Assembly (NCBI GenBank): GCA_900312665.1
Contig: ONZQ02000003.1
Coordinates: 888,648 to 952,647, forward strand
DNA from: Cephalotrichum gorgonifer
Taxonomy: Eukaryota; Ascomycota; Sordariomycetes; Microascales; Microascaceae
Reading direction: 5' to 3'
DNA: 64,000 bases
Shown piece by piece: positions 63,957 to 64,000 of the stretch (the first letter of the stretch is position 1; each line of letters starts with the position of its first letter). The notes beneath the pieces are model-generated. The model searched no databases. It saw only the letters and a program-made list of their open reading frames with translations, and was not told the DNA's origin. A program made the position numbers and the translations under genes.

Positions 63957-64000
63957 AAACTCGTGTGGTGGGGGGTGACCGTGGGAAATGGGTTTTATTG

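Noticed and set aside
1..64000. CRISPR array, rRNA operon, bacterial-type operons, intact transposon ends
   Set aside because: None found. Repeats present are within proteins, short promoter duplications or dispersed short motifs, and the genome is clearly eukaryotic.

Overview
The window is nuclear DNA of a filamentous ascomycete (Pezizomycotina, probably Sordariomycetes). The class is inferred; the phylum is well supported. Evidence: short 48-235 nt introns with GTRNGT-type donors and CTAAC/CTGAC branch sites, GC-rich coding sequence, and a gene set typical of the group (ApsA/Num1 cortical anchor, REV3, Sos7, EOS1, Zn2Cys6 regulator, Hol1-like MFS carrier, DUF7728-type membrane protein). 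I support 18 protein-coding genes and two tRNA genes. There is no rRNA, CRISPR array, recognisable intact transposon or secondary-metabolite core enzyme.

Layout. 0-5 kb: a Ser/Thr-rich Mid2-like membrane protein, a four-exon small secreted protein and an intron-containing tRNA-Asp. 5-18 kb: a ~2,460-residue disordered/coiled-coil scaffold with a row of PAM2-like motifs, then REV3 (DNA polymerase zeta), whose frame is broken once in a G/C homopolymer. 19-25 kb: apsA/num1 on the minus strand. 25-34 kb: gene-poor, holding only a mitochondrial thioredoxin-fold protein and an intronless secreted sugar-dehydrogenase-like protein. 34-45 kb: MFS transporter, Sos7, an RS-rich nuclear protein, tRNA-Asn, an unknown protein and an Rrt8/Lds-like membrane protein. 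47-55 kb: a PA-TM-RING ubiquitin ligase, a Zn2Cys6 transcription factor and an NmrA-like protein. An assembly gap covers 55308-56181. 57-64 kb: a His/Pro-rich DUF7728-type protein, EOS1 and eIF1 (minus strand, complete, four exons).

Genes are mostly independent housekeeping units, not a pathway cluster. Two groupings may matter. The Zn2Cys6 regulator sits next to an NmrA-like gene whose promoter carries a duplicated ~48-bp module with a CGG-N3-CCG palindrome and an inverted CCAAT box. REV3 and the thioredoxin-like gene each have a perfect TCACGTGA palindrome upstream. The most interesting protein is the 4870-12297 scaffold: PAM2-like (poly(A)-binding-protein MLLE ligand) motifs plus a long coiled coil and a C-terminal Trp motif give it the architecture of Upa2, the endosomal mRNA-transport scaffold known from a basidiomycete.

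Exon boundaries were worked out by hand from splice consensus, reading frame and remembered family patterns. No alignment or transcript data were available.
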